This document shows positions 19,573 to 28,133 of a DNA stretch of 64,000 nucleotides, in pieces (position 1 is the stretch's first letter; every line of letters starts with the position of its first letter). Below the pieces are notes generated by a model. It made no database searches. It saw only the letters and a list, made by a program, of their open reading frames with translations, and was not told where the DNA came from. Made by a program: the position numbers and the translations under genes. The stretch comes from Larkinella rosea (GTDB lineage: Bacteria; Bacteroidota; Bacteroidia; Cytophagales; Spirosomataceae): assembly GCF_003858635.1 (NCBI RefSeq), contig NZ_RQJO01000017.1, positions 62,001-126,000 on the forward strand, read 5' to 3'.

Positions 19573-19604
19573 ACTCTTTAAATTAAACGAACCAACACCG
19601 GTTT

Positions 19605-21098
19605 TTAGTAGCCCGGATTTTGGGTTAATTTACTACTGATCAGGATTTGTGGGGCCGGAATTGGAAGGTAATACTCGTTGTCCGTATACACATAATCCAG
19701 TGCGTTGAAGGCAATTCCTCCCCGGTCGACAGTCGGTTTCGCTTTTTCTTTCGCACCATACGCATTCATGAAAGCCGTTAGCTCGGCGGGCGTTTTGGTT
19801 CTGCGCAAATCGAACCAGCGGTGGTTTTCAAAAGCCAGTTCCACTCGGCGTTCTTTCATAATGGCATCGCGAAGGGCCACTTTGTCCAGCCCCGCAACGG
19901 CTGCCAGACCGGCCCGTTTCCGAACCTGATTCAGGTAATCAAAAACCTCAGCCGATGGGCCGGTCGCTTCATTGATCGATTCCGCCAGCATCAGCAAGAC
20001 GTCGGCATACCGCAACACCGGCCAGTTGTTATCCGTCCGACCGGTAATGGTGTGCGGATACGTAAACTTGATGATATACGGAATATTAACGACCGTTCCG
20101 TTCAAGGTATAGCTGGTTTTCAGAGAAACATCTTTGCGCAGGTCGCCCGGTTCATAAGCCGCAATCATGTCGTTGGTTGGAATGTTCCGTCCGCCCGGCG
20201 TGGTGTTGGCAAAACCGGTAACGGCTCCGGCCGACAACCGGGGTGCAAAGGTGTAGGCAAAAGAACTCCACTCGCCAAGGTCATTACCGCCCTGAAACTG
20301 AATTTCAAAGATGGATTCGGGACCATTCTTTTTCGCCGGATTGAAGTTGTCGGCATACAGCGGGTTCAGCGTATAACCGGTAACCTGCTTCAGCGTGGTG
20401 ACGGCATCGGCGTATTTCTTCTGCGTCAGATAGGTTTTACCCAATAAACTCAACGCAGCCCCTTTGGTCACCCGTCCGGCCTGAGATGTCGGGTAGGAAG
20501 CGGGAAGCACTGCTACAGCTTCTTTCAGATCTTTTTCAATCTGGGCCCACACTTCGGTTTGTGGAGAACGCGTCAGGTCAAAAGCCGCATCCGGTTTGTC
20601 GAGGGTTTTGGTCACCAGCACAACGTCGCCAAAGTATTGGACCAGATTAAAGTAGGCATACGCTCTGATAAACTTCAGCTGACCTTCGATGGGGGCTTTT
20701 ACAGCCGCGTCGACCGAACTTCCCGCCATTTTCTCCAGCGTATAGTTGATGTTGTACATCATGGAATAATACTGATTCCAGACGTTGGCAATCTCCCCAT
20801 TTCCCTGGTTGACGGTCGAAAATTCGAACGCTTCCCAACCGGCCGCACCCCCGCGGTCGAGCGGGTTGAAATCGAGGGTCGTGTTGTCCGACGGAAACTC
20901 CTGAAAGATGTAAGCCGATGTCGTAATGGTCTGTAATTGACCATATACCCCGTTCAAAGCCTGCAACAATTGGGTTTCAGTTTTGTAAAAGAGGTCGGAG
21001 CCGATCCGGGTTGGGTCGGTCGTCACCAGCATATCATCTTTGCACGAAAACTGAGCAAGACAAAAAAGAATTGTACCTATTGCGGTTATTTTTTTCAT
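19605..21098 (-). CDS. SusD/RagB family nutrient-binding outer-membrane lipoprotein
   Basis: This 497-residue lipoprotein has a signal peptide and lipobox around FSC at residues 17-19. SusD markers include EGQLKFIRAYAYFNLVQYFGDVVLVTK near 140, RYADVLLMLAESINEATG near 375 and MKERRVELAFENHRWFDLRRTKTP near 420. It lies 11 bases after its SusC partner and clearly forms a glycan-uptake pair with it. It differs substantially from the SusD at 10.6-12.1 kb, so the two pairs probably bind different ligands or different fragments of one substrate. Confidence 0.96.
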   Translation of the reverse strand: MKKITAIGTILFCLAQFSCKDDMLVTTDPTRIGSDLFYKTETQLLQALNGVYGQLQTITTSAYIFQEFPSDNTTLDFNPLDRGGAAGWEAFEFSTVNQGNGEIANVWNQYYSMMYNINYTLEKMAGSSVDAAVKAPIEGQLKFIRAYAYFNLVQYFGDVVLVTKTLDKPDAAFDLTRSPQTEVWAQIEKDLKEAVAVLPASYPTSQAGRVTKGAALSLLGKTYLTQKKYADAVTTLKQVTGYTLNPLYADNFNPAKKNGPESIFEIQFQGGNDLGEWSSFAYTFAPRLSAGAVTGFANTTPGGRNIPTNDMIAAYEPGDLRKDVSLKTSYTLNGTVVNIPYIIKFTYPHTITGRTDNNWPVLRYADVLLMLAESINEATGPSAEVFDYLNQVRKRAGLAAVAGLDKVALRDAIMKERRVELAFENHRWFDLRRTKTPAELTAFMNAYGAKEKAKPTVDRGGIAFNALDYVYTDNEYYLPIPAPQILISSKLTQNPGY

Positions 21099-21109
21099 GT
21101 CTGATTCGA

Positions 21110-24100
21110 TTAGAAGTTTAATTTGATACCCGCAGCGAATGTTCTCGGAATGGGATACGACTCGTCGTCGTTGTTTAGTTCGGTTCCACCGCGCACCCCG
21201 GCATCCGGGTTGTTACCCGGGTATTTCGTGAACATGAGCAAGTTGTTACCCGTTATGAAAATCCGTGCATCGCTCAGGATGGATTTCACTTTCGGCAGGT
21301 TGTAACCGATGGTGACGGTTTTCAGCCACATGTAGCTACCATCATAGACATACCGTTCGCTGCTTTCGCGTGACCATTTAAAGTAGCTGGTACCCCCCTG
21401 CGAGTTTTTCGCGTTTGGATTCGAGCCTGGATTTTCCGGTGACCGCCAGCGGTCTTTGGCTTTGTCCAACACGTTGAACACACCGTCCATGTTCATCGTC
21501 GATGCCTCGATGTTCCGATACACGTCGAAGTTCTGCGCACCCACGAACATCACGTTCAGGTCAAACCGCTTGTAATCGGCGGCAAAAGTCCAGGCCCAGG
21601 TAAAGGCCGGATTCGGATTGCCGATTTCCACCATGTCCTGCGTATCGTAGGTAATCACGCCGTCGCCGTTGGTATCCGCGAATTTCATGGCACCCGGAAT
21701 GGCTCCGTCCTGCTTCGGCCAGGCATCGATTTCGGCCTGGGTATTGAAAATGCCCATCTTCTTGTAGCCGTAGATCATCCCGATCGGGCGTCCCACTTTC
21801 TGAACGTTGTAACCGCCGTAGAAACTACCGTAGTACAGCATGTCATTGGCTCCTTTGATGGCCAGGATTTTACTGCGGTTGAAGGTAATGTTGGCGTTGG
21901 TCCGGAAGTTGACCGGCCCGATGTTGGTGCGGAAATCAGCCCCGATTTCAAGCCCTTTGTTTTGCACTTTTCCGATGTTGGCCAAGCTGGTCGTAAAACC
22001 GGATACGGCTGGAATCGAAATCGGCAGCAGCATGTCGTTGGTAATCTTTTTGTAGTACTCCAGGTTCAGCGTCAGCTTGTTGTTGAACAAAGCCAGGTCC
22101 ATACCGATATCCAACTGGTTCGATTTTTCCCATTTCAGCTCCGAGTTGGCAAACGAGCTAACGACTTTGCCGGCGGCAAACGCATTGCCCAGGATGTAGT
22201 TGTTGGCACCTACGAACGCCAAACTCGGGTAGTTACCGATGTCGTTGTTCCCCGTCACCCCGAAGCTGGCGCGGAGTTTCAGGTCGGAGAGCCAGTTCGT
22301 TTTGGGCATGAACGACTCTTCCGAAATCCGCCAGCCCACCGAGGCCGCCGGGAAATTACCGTATTTGTTTTTAGCCCCAAACCGCGAGCTGCCTTCGCGA
22401 CGGAACGAAGCCGACAGCAGGTATTTGTCCTTGTACGAGTAGTTGGCCCGGGCCAGGGCGGCCAGGTTAACCCAACCAAATTCGTAAGATGTCGACGAAC
22501 GAATGGAAGCGGATCCTAAGAAGGGAACCAGATCATCAGGGAATGTATTACCTGAACCGGTAAATCCGCGCACGCGCTCCTGCTGAGCCGTGTAACCCAC
22601 CAGGAAATCCAGGTTGTGCTGATCACCGATTTTTGGATTGTACGTCAACAACTGATCCAACGAATAATTGACCAGTTCTTCCGTATTATCCGTTTCAGTC
22701 GCAATCCGCGGAGGAGCACCCGCTGTACCTGACGCTACCGACAAACCGATCGTCGACGGGACGTATTCCTTGTACGTATTGTTGTTCAGCTTGATGTTGG
22801 CCGACGTTCTGAACTTGAAATCTTTCAGGAACGAGACTTCGACAAACGCATTGGTCAACAGATCGGCGATGCTTCTTCTGCGCAGCACATTTTCCAGAAC
22901 GTACAGGGGGTTCGGGAAACCGAATACGCCGTCGACCCCATTGCTATACGGCTTCAGGCTTCCGTCTGCATTGTAAGGCGTATCCCGTGGATCCATCAAT
23001 AACGCACCACCCAGCAACGCACTCCGGCCGTCGGTATTGGCCAGATTTTGACGGGTATAGGTGCCGTTGATATTCAAACCCACATTGATGAACTTGTTGA
23101 CCTGACCACCGAGGTTGGAACGAATCGAAAACCGGTCATAATTCGTTTTCTTGACGGTTCCGTTTTCCTTGTAATACCCTGCCGAAATCATGGCTTTCAG
23201 CGGCCCCTGACCGGAGGTAATGTTCAGGTTAGCGTCGGTATACGGAGCATTATCGTTTAGAATCAATCCGTACCAGTCGGTCGAATACTTGGTTTGCTCC
23301 GGATAGCGAAAACCGATGGGCACTTCGTCGAGTGTCGGCTCCCGTTTTTGCAAAATACGGATCTGATCTTCAAAAATCTCTTTCTTAAACTGGGCAAATT
23401 CCACCCCGTTCAGCATTTTCACCCGTCGGGTCATGGGCAGCGACTGAATACCGTAATCCAGCGAAAAACCTACATTGGTTTTACCTTCCTTCGCATTTTT
23501 GGTCGTAATCAAAACGACCCCGTTAGAACCTCTGGCTCCGTAAATAGCCGTCGAAGCGGCATCTTTCAACACCGAGATGCTTTCGATGTCATTCGGGTTC
23601 AGGTTCTGGCCGACGGATGTTCCTACGGCAAAACCGTCGATAACGTACAATGGGTTACTACCGGCACCCAGCGAACCGACACCCCGCACGCGCACTTCAA
23701 AGGCACCACCTGGCGTACCACTTTTCGTTTTGACAACGACCCCCGCAGCGCGACCCTGCAACATCTGGTTCATGTTGTTGGCCGGTTGCTCGCCGATGTC
23801 TTTCATGTTGATAACCGAAACCGCGGAGGTAATATCCTGTTTCCGTTGCGAACCGTACCCCACAACGACCACTTCTTCGAGGGCTTTGTTGTCGGCGGCT
23901 AACTGAACATCGATCCGGGTCTGGTTGCCCACAATCACTTCTTTAGAGACATAGCCCACGAACGAAAAAATCAGGGTGGCATTGTTTTCCGGTACATCCA
24001 TCCGGTACGTTCCTTCGGCATTGGTCGACGTTCCCCGGGTGGTCCCTTTCAGAACCACGCTGACACCGGGCAGACCTTCTCCTTTTTCGTCTTTGACACT

Positions 24101-24238
24101 GCCGGTAATCGTCCGGTCGAGGGGGGCATTTTCGCGGGCATACAGGCTCGTGGCAGCCAGTATGGACAGGCAGAGCAGCAGGAGCGATGCTCGGATGAAG
24201 CTACCCGGGATGGGTATGAGTTGTAAGGGTTTTTTCAT
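21110..24238 (-). CDS. SusC/RagA family TonB-dependent outer-membrane transporter
   Basis: This 1,042-residue protein has a signal peptide, a carboxypeptidase-D-like domain (ITGSVKDEKGEGLPGVSVV near 45), the signature EEVVVVGYGSQRKQDITSAV near 125, plug motifs YVIDGFAVG and DAASTAIYGARGSNGVVLITT, and a barrel ending in GIKLNF. No N-terminal STN signalling domain is seen, so it is unlikely to transduce to the nearby ECF sigma factor in the usual FecA manner. It is the first large gene of the minus-strand cluster, 205 bases after the FecR-like fragment, and is followed by its SusD, the DUF1549/DUF1553 gene and the DUF1501 gene. Confidence 0.95.
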   Translation of the reverse strand: MKKPLQLIPIPGSFIRASLLLLCLSILAATSLYARENAPLDRTITGSVKDEKGEGLPGVSVVLKGTTRGTSTNAEGTYRMDVPENNATLIFSFVGYVSKEVIVGNQTRIDVQLAADNKALEEVVVVGYGSQRKQDITSAVSVINMKDIGEQPANNMNQMLQGRAAGVVVKTKSGTPGGAFEVRVRGVGSLGAGSNPLYVIDGFAVGTSVGQNLNPNDIESISVLKDAASTAIYGARGSNGVVLITTKNAKEGKTNVGFSLDYGIQSLPMTRRVKMLNGVEFAQFKKEIFEDQIRILQKREPTLDEVPIGFRYPEQTKYSTDWYGLILNDNAPYTDANLNITSGQGPLKAMISAGYYKENGTVKKTNYDRFSIRSNLGGQVNKFINVGLNINGTYTRQNLANTDGRSALLGGALLMDPRDTPYNADGSLKPYSNGVDGVFGFPNPLYVLENVLRRRSIADLLTNAFVEVSFLKDFKFRTSANIKLNNNTYKEYVPSTIGLSVASGTAGAPPRIATETDNTEELVNYSLDQLLTYNPKIGDQHNLDFLVGYTAQQERVRGFTGSGNTFPDDLVPFLGSASIRSSTSYEFGWVNLAALARANYSYKDKYLLSASFRREGSSRFGAKNKYGNFPAASVGWRISEESFMPKTNWLSDLKLRASFGVTGNNDIGNYPSLAFVGANNYILGNAFAAGKVVSSFANSELKWEKSNQLDIGMDLALFNNKLTLNLEYYKKITNDMLLPISIPAVSGFTTSLANIGKVQNKGLEIGADFRTNIGPVNFRTNANITFNRSKILAIKGANDMLYYGSFYGGYNVQKVGRPIGMIYGYKKMGIFNTQAEIDAWPKQDGAIPGAMKFADTNGDGVITYDTQDMVEIGNPNPAFTWAWTFAADYKRFDLNVMFVGAQNFDVYRNIEASTMNMDGVFNVLDKAKDRWRSPENPGSNPNAKNSQGGTSYFKWSRESSERYVYDGSYMWLKTVTIGYNLPKVKSILSDARIFITGNNLLMFTKYPGNNPDAGVRGGTELNNDDESYPIPRTFAAGIKLNF

Positions 24239-24443
24239 TGTTTTTTAGTTAAACGATAGAATAACGGTTATTTTTCCAGTTTGTCAATGGACACTTTGAA
24301 AGGCCGATTGAGCGAAATAGGGTACTGCCGATTAAGATGGGGAATTACCGTGTGGCTGGCCCTGAAAAGGCGCGGGAGTAAAGGGCTTTTAGCATAGTCG
24401 TTGGGTTTAGTGAAAAAATAAAGGGCGGTTTGGTGTCGGCAAC

Positions 24444-24695
24444 CTATTTGTCATGCTGCCACCATTTTAGGTTGATCGTCTGATTATCGGTTGCTTTTTC
24501 GGCCTGTGTTCGGTGTTGAATTTTGGCCCAGAGTAGTTCTTCCAAGTGATTTCTGGGCAGGTTTTCGGTTTTTTCTTCGTGTTCCTGATCCAGTAAATCA
24601 TACCAGTAATCTAGCATCTGTTTTTCGTCAGATGTGCAACTGCCATCCATGTAGCGTTGAAGCAGTCTTAAAAAATCGCTACGATTCGTGTGCAT
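24444..24695 (-). CDS. FecR N-terminal-like small protein (truncated anti-sigma factor)
   Basis: This 83-residue protein resembles only the cytoplasmic N-terminal segment of FecR anti-sigma regulators: FLRLLQRYMDGSCTSDEKQMLDYWYDLLD at residues 8-36. Full FecR proteins have about 300-350 residues with a membrane helix and periplasmic domain; here the frame stops after KWWQHDK with no membrane segment, and the 200 bases downstream show no continuation. It lies between a divergent ECF sigma gene and a SusC gene, where a FecR gene would be expected. It could still bind sigma in the cytoplasm, or be a remnant. Confidence 0.6.
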   Translation of the reverse strand: MHTNRSDFLRLLQRYMDGSCTSDEKQMLDYWYDLLDQEHEEKTENLPRNHLEELLWAKIQHRTQAEKATDNQTINLKWWQHDK

Positions 24696-25073
24696 TCTCA
24701 GTGTAAAACCGGAATAATCAGTTCAGGGAAGGAATAGCCTATACAACTACGTCAATCCTGAAGAAAAAAACCGCAAATCGTTCTGTAAAATAGCGGAATA
24801 TTTATATTATCATAAGGCTACTTACTAAAAGTTCTTAGTTTTATCACATCATTAGCCGCAAAGCGGACGAATTAGCCACGCAGTTATTATACTAAGTGAA
24901 AATTGAAATAAACCAAGCCGTTTGAATTATTAAATTTTTTCAAAAAAAGAAGGAAACAGGTAAGTACAGGATAGGGCGTAGGGCTAAAATGGAAATCTTA
25001 GAATATAATTTTAGTCTTTTCGGGGAATACTCTCCGCAAAAACGCACAGGCAGACCCACTATAGCGATCTTCT
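24696..25073. other. AT-rich divergent regulatory region
   Basis: This 378-base stretch separates the FecR-like gene (minus) from the ECF sigma gene (plus) and encodes nothing I can support. It is clearly richer in A and T than the flanking genes, with a run of A/T around 24920-24955, and must hold both promoters. I found no exact match to the Bacteroidota TTTG/TAnnTTTG promoter pair. Confidence 0.5.
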
Positions 25074-25631
25074 ATGGAATATTCGGTTTTAAATGATGTC
25101 GTATTGGTAAAACTTCTCCAGACAGGTGATGAAGAGGCTTTTCAGGCGATTTATCGCAAATACTGGCATCCTCTTTTTGTCGTAGCCCGGAAGAAATTGT
25201 ACTCGCAGGAGAACGCTGAAGAATTGATTCAGGACCTTTTTGTGGACTTGTGGGAACGGCGGGAAACGATTCAGATTGACGAACTGAAGAAGTATTTATT
25301 CGGTGCGGTGAAATACAAAATCCTGAACCACATCAAAGCCCTGATCATTCGGCAGAAATACGAAAATTTCAAGATTGCTGATCTACCCGAATCCGATTAC
25401 CAAACCGAAAACCTGCTGGCTTACGAGGATTTGAACAAAGCCCTCGAGTTGGGCATTGCCCATCTGCCCGATAAAACCCGGCAAATCTTCCGCTTAAACC
25501 GTCTGGAAAACCACTCGGTCCGGCAAATATCCCTGCTGCTGCGCATCCCCGAACGGACGGTCGAATACCACATTATGCAATCGCTGCGAACCCTTCGGTT
25601 CCACCTGAAAGAATACGTGGGAGCGGTTTGA
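25074..25631 (+). CDS. ECF-type RNA polymerase sigma factor
   Basis: This 185-residue protein is an extracytoplasmic-function sigma factor of the Bacteroidota FecI-like kind. Region 2 is visible as FQAIYRKYWHPLFVVARKKL and ENAEELIQDLFVDLWERRETI (residues 22-65), and region 4 as LPDKTRQIFRLNRLENHSVRQISLLLRIPERTVEYHI (about 130-168). Length is typical. It is divergent from the FecR-like fragment and the SusC gene, an inversion of the usual sigma-FecR-SusC order. It probably directs transcription of the SusC cluster, although the SusC lacks the STN domain used for signal relay, so the input is unclear. Confidence 0.93.
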   Translation: MEYSVLNDVVLVKLLQTGDEEAFQAIYRKYWHPLFVVARKKLYSQENAEELIQDLFVDLWERRETIQIDELKKYLFGAVKYKILNHIKALIIRQKYENFKIADLPESDYQTENLLAYEDLNKALELGIAHLPDKTRQIFRLNRLENHSVRQISLLLRIPERTVEYHIMQSLRTLRFHLKEYVGAV

Positions 25632-25654
25632 CGGTTTAGCCGAAGCGGTTTTGG

Positions 25655-25927
25655 TTATTCTTTATACTTCTTATCCAGAATCAACTTAATTCCGTTCAAC
25701 TCATCCACTGCAAAGACATTTTCCGGTGGTACGATGCCGCGTGCAATCCAGTTGCTTACAACCATTGTACTTTTCAGATTATGTCGCTTCGTATACTCTT
25801 GAAGTGTAATCCATTCAGTCAGGTCGAGCACTTTCCCTTCCGACACTAAAAACCGTTTTCCTTCCTCAATTAGCTTATCCGATTCGGCCAGTAGTTCCTG
25901 TATGCTCTTTTTTTGCGTAGTTTCCAT
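25655..25927 (-). CDS. Small helix-turn-helix-like DNA-binding protein
   Basis: This 90-residue protein has a charged helical N-terminus (SIQELLAESDKLIEEGKRFLV) followed by WITLQEYTKRHNLKSTMVVSNWIARGIVP (residues 39-67), which has the shape of an excisionase/MerR-type helix-turn-helix where a wing follows the recognition helix, then ENVFAVDELNGIKLILDKKYK. I do not recognise a named family. It converges on the ECF sigma gene (23 bases apart) and follows a possible 38-residue ORF. A perfect palindrome lies upstream at 26134-26172 and could be its operator. Regulator is the likely role. Confidence 0.6.
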   Translation of the reverse strand: METTQKKSIQELLAESDKLIEEGKRFLVSEGKVLDLTEWITLQEYTKRHNLKSTMVVSNWIARGIVPPENVFAVDELNGIKLILDKKYKE

Positions 25928-25998
25928 AGAGGTTATTGTTAAAAGATACCGCTCGCATTACGCTTCTTCGAGACCCCGAATAATTTTCAAAAATTCGG

Positions 25999-26115
25999 CT
26001 ATCCGGTCAAGCAGTTGATTTTTTCAGTTAATTCGTCACTTTGGTCTCGTAATGCTTGCTTAAGCGTTGCGAGTTGCATCCGAAGGTGTAAAATCAATTG
26101 TTGTTTTTGGGTCAT
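25999..26115 (-). CDS. Possible 38-residue helical small protein
   Basis: An ATG at 26113-26115 opens a 38-codon frame ending in TAG (25999-26001). The product starts MTQKQQLILHLRMQLATL and is rich in Gln, Leu, Lys and Glu, consistent with one amphipathic or coiled-coil helix. It lies just upstream of the small HTH-like gene in the same direction, between it and the 39-bp palindrome. The length and composition alone do not prove expression; similar short coiled-coil partners of HTH proteins exist, but I recognise no family. Confidence 0.35.
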   Translation of the reverse strand: MTQKQQLILHLRMQLATLKQALRDQSDELTEKINCLTG

Positions 26116-26133
26116 AGGGTAAAGTTGCCAAGT

Positions 26134-26172
26134 AATATACCTCTTGTTTTGTTACAAAACAAGAGGTATATT
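26134..26172. promoter_or_regulatory. Perfect 39-bp palindrome
   Basis: Arms 26134-26152 and 26154-26172 are perfect 19-bp inverted copies around a single T, with core CCTCTTGTTTTGT/ACAAAACAAGAGG. It lies in the divergent gap between the small HTH-like genes (minus) and the GH9 gene (plus, start at 26271). It may be an operator for a dimeric regulator. On the plus strand it is followed by TTTTT, so it could also serve as a terminator, but no plus-strand gene ends immediately before it. Confidence 0.6.
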
Positions 26173-26270
26173 TTTCATTAGTTCTATTTGCTCAACTTTA
26201 ATGAGACTGTTTTTACCAGAAAGTGTCACATTTTTCAAATACCTTCAATGGAACTTCACGAAAGAACGGA

Positions 26271-28049
26271 ATGCAACTCCCTAAACCCGTCCGAATTCAA
26301 ATCGTTACCGCTCTACTTTGGGTCTTGACTGTTTTTGCGGTTCAGGCTCAGCAACTTTCGCCCGCCATCCGCTTGAATCAGGTCGGTTTTTATCCGAAAG
26401 CCACCAAAATTGCCATCGTTGTTGGCGAGTCTCCGGCCGATTTTCAGGTGACGACGCCGGATTTGAAGAAAGTCGTTTTTAAAGGGCAGCTCAGTGAGCC
26501 GCGTCAAAACAGCATTTCCGGCAAAACCGCCCGAACCGCCGACTTCTCGGCCCTGAAAACCGCCGGAACTTTCGTCGTACTGATTCCCGGTTTGGGTCAT
26601 TCGCAGCCGTTCGAAATCAAAACCGATGTGCACCGCGCCGTGGCAATCGGTTCGCTGAAAGGCTTTTATTACCAGCGCGTTTCCGTTGATCTACCGGAAA
26701 AATATGCGGGCCGCTGGAGCCGCCCGGCCGGGCATGTGAAGGAAGACGGGCAGGTGCTGGTGCACCCGTCGGCGGTTTCGCCGGGGCGTCCGGCGGGTAC
26801 GGTTTTGTCGTCACCGAGGGGCTGGTACGATGCGGGCGATTACAACAAATACATTGTTAATTCGGGTATTACAACCGGGACATTGCTGTCGCTGTACGAA
26901 GACTTTCCGCCGTTTTGCCAGAAATTTCAGACGAACATTCCCGAAAGCGGTAACCAATTACCGGACGTTCTGGACGAATCGCTCTGGAACCTGCGCTGGA
27001 TGCTGACGATGCAGGACCCGGCCGACGGTGGGGTTTATCACAAGCTGACCAACGCCCGGTTCGACGGGATGGTGATGCCGGATAAGGCCACGAAAGAACG
27101 GTATGTCGTACAGAAAAGCGTAACGGCGGCTCTCGACTTTGCCGCCGTGATGGCGCAGGCCAGCCGGATTTTCAAGTCTTTTGCCCGGAATTTGCCCGGT
27201 TTAAGCGATTCCTGCCGGACGGCTGCTGTTCGGGCGTGGAAGTGGGCCCGTAAAAATCCGGATCAGTTGTACCGCCAGAATGCCCTAAATGAGCAATTCG
27301 ACCCGGATGTGGTTACCGGCGAATACGGCGACCGCGACGCCAGCGACGAATGGATCTGGGCCGCGGCTGAATTGTACGTGACGACGAAGGATGATGCGTA
27401 TTATAAAGCCGTCAACCTGTTTCCGGACACTAAAATGCCACTGCCTTCCTGGGCGCAGGTCCGGTTGCTGGGGTATTATACGTTACTGCGGTTCGAAAAA
27501 ACGCTGACGCCAGTTGGGAAACAGGATTTACCCCGTTTGAAGCACCAACTGACCGGTTTTGCCGATGAGTTAATTCAAGATGTGGATAAACAGGCTTACC
27601 AGACCGTGATGGGAAAAACCGCCCGGGATTATATCTGGGGCAGCAGCGCCGTTGCGGCCAATCAGGGCGTCGCGCTCATTCAGGCGTATCGGTTGACGAA
27701 CGACAAAAAATACCTGCGGGCTGCGCTAACGAACCTCGATTACCTGCTGGGCCGGAACGCGACGGGCTATTGTTTCGTCACCGGTTTTGGTGATAAACCG
27801 GTCATGAATCCACACCACCGTCCATCGGTGGCCGATGGTGTCGAAGCGCCGGTGCCCGGTTTGTTGTCGGGCGGGCCCAACGGCAATGCGCCCAAACAGG
27901 ATAAATGCGAGGGCTACACGGCGACCTCGGCGGACGAGATGTTTATCGACGCGTCGTGTTCCTACGCGTCCAACGAAATTGCCATCAACTGGAACGCTCC
28001 GCTGGTTTATGTAGCCGCTGCATTGGAAGCGTTACAAACCAGCTTGTGA
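26271..28049 (+). CDS. Glycoside hydrolase family 9 endoglucanase-like protein
   Basis: This secreted protein of 592 residues has a signal peptide (MQLPKPVRIQIVTALLWVL, cleavage near AQA/Q), an N-terminal immunoglobulin-like CelD_N domain (IRLNQVGFYPKATKIAIVV) and a GH9 catalytic (alpha/alpha)6 domain. Diagnostic motifs are WYDAGDYNKYIVNSG (catalytic base Asp pair), NPHHRPS near the C-terminus, and SNEIAINWNAPLVY holding the probable proton-donor Glu. It should cleave beta-1,4-glucans or related oligosaccharides in the periplasm or outside the cell. I chose ATG 26271 over an upstream GTG at 26223 because it starts the signal peptide. It is monocistronic, ending in a strong terminator. Confidence 0.93.
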   Translation: MQLPKPVRIQIVTALLWVLTVFAVQAQQLSPAIRLNQVGFYPKATKIAIVVGESPADFQVTTPDLKKVVFKGQLSEPRQNSISGKTARTADFSALKTAGTFVVLIPGLGHSQPFEIKTDVHRAVAIGSLKGFYYQRVSVDLPEKYAGRWSRPAGHVKEDGQVLVHPSAVSPGRPAGTVLSSPRGWYDAGDYNKYIVNSGITTGTLLSLYEDFPPFCQKFQTNIPESGNQLPDVLDESLWNLRWMLTMQDPADGGVYHKLTNARFDGMVMPDKATKERYVVQKSVTAALDFAAVMAQASRIFKSFARNLPGLSDSCRTAAVRAWKWARKNPDQLYRQNALNEQFDPDVVTGEYGDRDASDEWIWAAAELYVTTKDDAYYKAVNLFPDTKMPLPSWAQVRLLGYYTLLRFEKTLTPVGKQDLPRLKHQLTGFADELIQDVDKQAYQTVMGKTARDYIWGSSAVAANQGVALIQAYRLTNDKKYLRAALTNLDYLLGRNATGYCFVTGFGDKPVMNPHHRPSVADGVEAPVPGLLSGGPNGNAPKQDKCEGYTATSADEMFIDASCSYASNEIAINWNAPLVYVAAALEALQTSL

Positions 28050-28072
28050 AACCGGTTTTCGAAAAAAGAGCA

Positions 28073-28115
28073 GGAGGTTTGCCAACCTGTTGCGGTTGAC
28101 AAACCTCCCTTTTTA
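28073..28115 (+). terminator. Rho-independent terminator after the GH9 gene
   Basis: Stem GGAGGTTTG (28073-28081) pairs with CAAACCTCC (28100-28108), with an inner CAACC/GGTTG pairing, followed by CTTTTT. It starts 23 bases after the GH9 stop and lies before the convergent end of the propeller gene. Confidence 0.88.
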
Positions 28116-28133
28116 TAAACCGGGTTAGTGTAC

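Noticed and set aside
24836-24880. Possible degraded copy of the GCGGAG-type repeat (AGCCGCAAAGCGGACG region)
   Set aside because: Only short matches and no inverted partner; too weak to assign to the family.
26134-26172. Palindrome as a rho-independent terminator
   Set aside because: A T-run follows on the plus strand, but the nearest plus-strand gene ends about 500 bases upstream with two minus-strand genes between, so operator is preferred.
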